From Aliiroseovarius crassostreae (GTDB taxonomy: Bacteria > Pseudomonadota > Alphaproteobacteria > Rhodobacterales > Rhodobacteraceae), in contig NZ_LKBA01000006.1 of NCBI RefSeq assembly GCF_001307765.1, positions 710,001-774,000 on the forward strand: 64,000 nucleotides of DNA, written 5' to 3'. Under the pieces are notes generated by a model, which ran no database searches, had not been told where the DNA came from, and saw only the letters and a program-made list of their open reading frames with translations. Every line of letters starts with the position of its first letter. Positions within the stretch are counted from its first letter, which is position 1. Below, piece by piece: positions 63,120 through 64,000 of the stretch. The position numbers were made by a program, and so were the translations under genes.

Positions 63120-64000
63120 TCAGGCAACTCGCGCCACCACGTAGTCAGCGATATCAATCAGCATATCACGGATCGGATCCTCGGGGAGAGAGGCCATGGC
63201 GGATTTTGCTTTTTCCGCCCAGGCCAGCGCATCCTGCCGGGTTTCCTCCAAGGCATCATGCTTATTCAGAAGCATCAGCGCCTGTTCAAGGTCACCCTCT
63301 TCCTGCCGGCCTTTCTCAATGGTGCGGACCCAGAAAGCGCGCTCCTCGGGTCCCGCCTTGGCCACCGCTTTGATCAATGGCAAGGTGAGTTTGCGTTCGC
63401 GGAAATCGTCACCAATATTCTTGCCCGTGGCCTCCCCCCCCCAGTAGTCCAGCAGATCATCGACGATCTGGAAGGAAATACCCAAGGCGTCACCATACTC
63501 AAACAGCGCCTGCACATGGGCGTGATCCGCGTCGGCGATCACCCCCCCTACCTCGGTTGCGGCGGAAAACAGTGCTGCGGTTTTGCCGCGCACCACCTGC
63601 AAATAAATACCTTCATCCGTCTTCAGATCCTGCGCGGCGGTCAGTTGTAGCACTTCACCTTCGGCAATGGTGGCCGAAGCGTTGGACAGGATGCGCAGCA
63701 CGTCAATGGACCCGGTTTCGGTCATGAGCTGAAACGAGCGTGAAAACAGGTAATCCCCGACCAGGACCGAGGACTTATTATCCCAAAGCAGGTTTGCCGT
63801 CGGGCGCCCACGCCGCTGGGCGCTTTCATCCACCACATCATCATGCAGCAGGGTCGCGGTGTGAATAAACTCAACCGTTGCCGCAAGATGCACGTGATAA
63901 GGCCCATCATAGCCACACAGGCGCGCCGCCGCCAAGGTCAGCATCGGGCGCAATCTTTTGCCGCCAGCATCCACCAGATGCGCTGTCACTTCGGGAATGC
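63120..64000 (-). CDS. Polyprenyl diphosphate synthase (partial, 5' end outside)
   Basis: At least 293 residues are visible; the frame stays open to the window edge (about 35-40 residues are missing from the N-terminus). Aspartate-rich motifs LLHDDVVD (FARM) and FQIVDDLLDY (SARM) mark the trans-prenyltransferase fold, with GGKRLRP for diphosphate binding. Alphaproteobacterial homologues make decaprenyl or octaprenyl chains for ubiquinone. Chain length cannot be fixed from the sequence alone. Confidence 0.92.
   Translation of the reverse strand, partial: IPEVTAHLVDAGGKRLRPMLTLAAARLCGYDGPYHVHLAATVEFIHTATLLHDDVVDESAQRRGRPTANLLWDNKSSVLVGDYLFSRSFQLMTETGSIDVLRILSNASATIAEGEVLQLTAAQDLKTDEGIYLQVVRGKTAALFSAATEVGGVIADADHAHVQALFEYGDALGISFQIVDDLLDYWGGEATGKNIGDDFRERKLTLPLIKAVAKAGPEERAFWVRTIEKGRQEEGDLEQALMLLNKHDALEETRQDALAWAEKAKSAMASLPEDPIRDMLIDIADYVVARVA

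Overview
The window looks like a chromosome segment of a marine alphaproteobacterium of the order Rhodobacterales (Roseobacter-type). The grounds are GC-rich coding sequence with strong third-position GC, a gcrA cell-cycle regulator, the meaB and methylmalonyl-CoA epimerase genes, DUF1467 and DUF167 genes, an ETF-QO gene, and many copies of a GGGATATTT-type intergenic repeat. No rRNA, tRNA or CRISPR array was recognised.

Layout. (1) 1-13 kb is an accessory region. It has a decayed ABC substrate-binding protein gene, a remnant of an IS3-family transposase, and four large acidic, probably secreted proteins on the minus strand. Three of the four end in a Hint (Hedgehog/intein-type) domain; the fourth has SdrD-B-like repeats. 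Their N-terminal parts differ: EF-hand-like 69-residue tandem repeats, RTX calcium-binding repeats, or unique domains. Two of the Hint domains are nearly identical in DNA. (2) 13-36 kb is mostly housekeeping: meaB, hrpB, a Nudix gene, a PiT phosphate transporter, argD-argF, an EamA exporter, gcrA, rimO, carB, pabB-pabC, aspS and an orphan response regulator. (3) 36-39 kb holds methylmalonyl-CoA epimerase, DUF1467, a small alpha/beta hydrolase, a CysZ-like protein and a nitroreductase. (4) 39-49 kb is a scarred region: an intact IS3-type element beside the 3' end of an S24/LexA-like repressor gene, a catalytically dead dihydroorotase (PyrX type), plsY, a DUF805 pseudogene, a histone-deacetylase-family gene cut by a Mu-like transposase fragment, pyrB with two PH-like membrane proteins, and an IS5-family element sitting inside a 17-unit CTAGAAAA tandem array. 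(5) 49-64 kb returns to core genes: a family-4-like uracil-DNA glycosylase, moaB, an RND efflux pair, greA, a PAP2 phosphatase, ETF-QO, a TPR protein, ispE, and a polyprenyl diphosphate synthase running off the right edge.

Functional links. carB, argF, pyrB and the inactive dihydroorotase place carbamoyl-phosphate supply and its two consumers in one region. meaB and the epimerase serve the propionyl/ethylmalonyl-CoA route. pabB and pabC are translationally coupled for folate synthesis. Two dispersed repeat families punctuate gene ends: nine copies of a hairpin repeat, and five copies of a palindrome with CGTTTC/GAAACG arms.

The most unusual parts are the Hint exoprotein cluster with its swapped cassette, the CTAG-rich tandem array upstream of pyrB with an IS inserted in it, and the pileup of broken genes at 43-45 kb. 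All family assignments come from reading motifs; no database search was possible.
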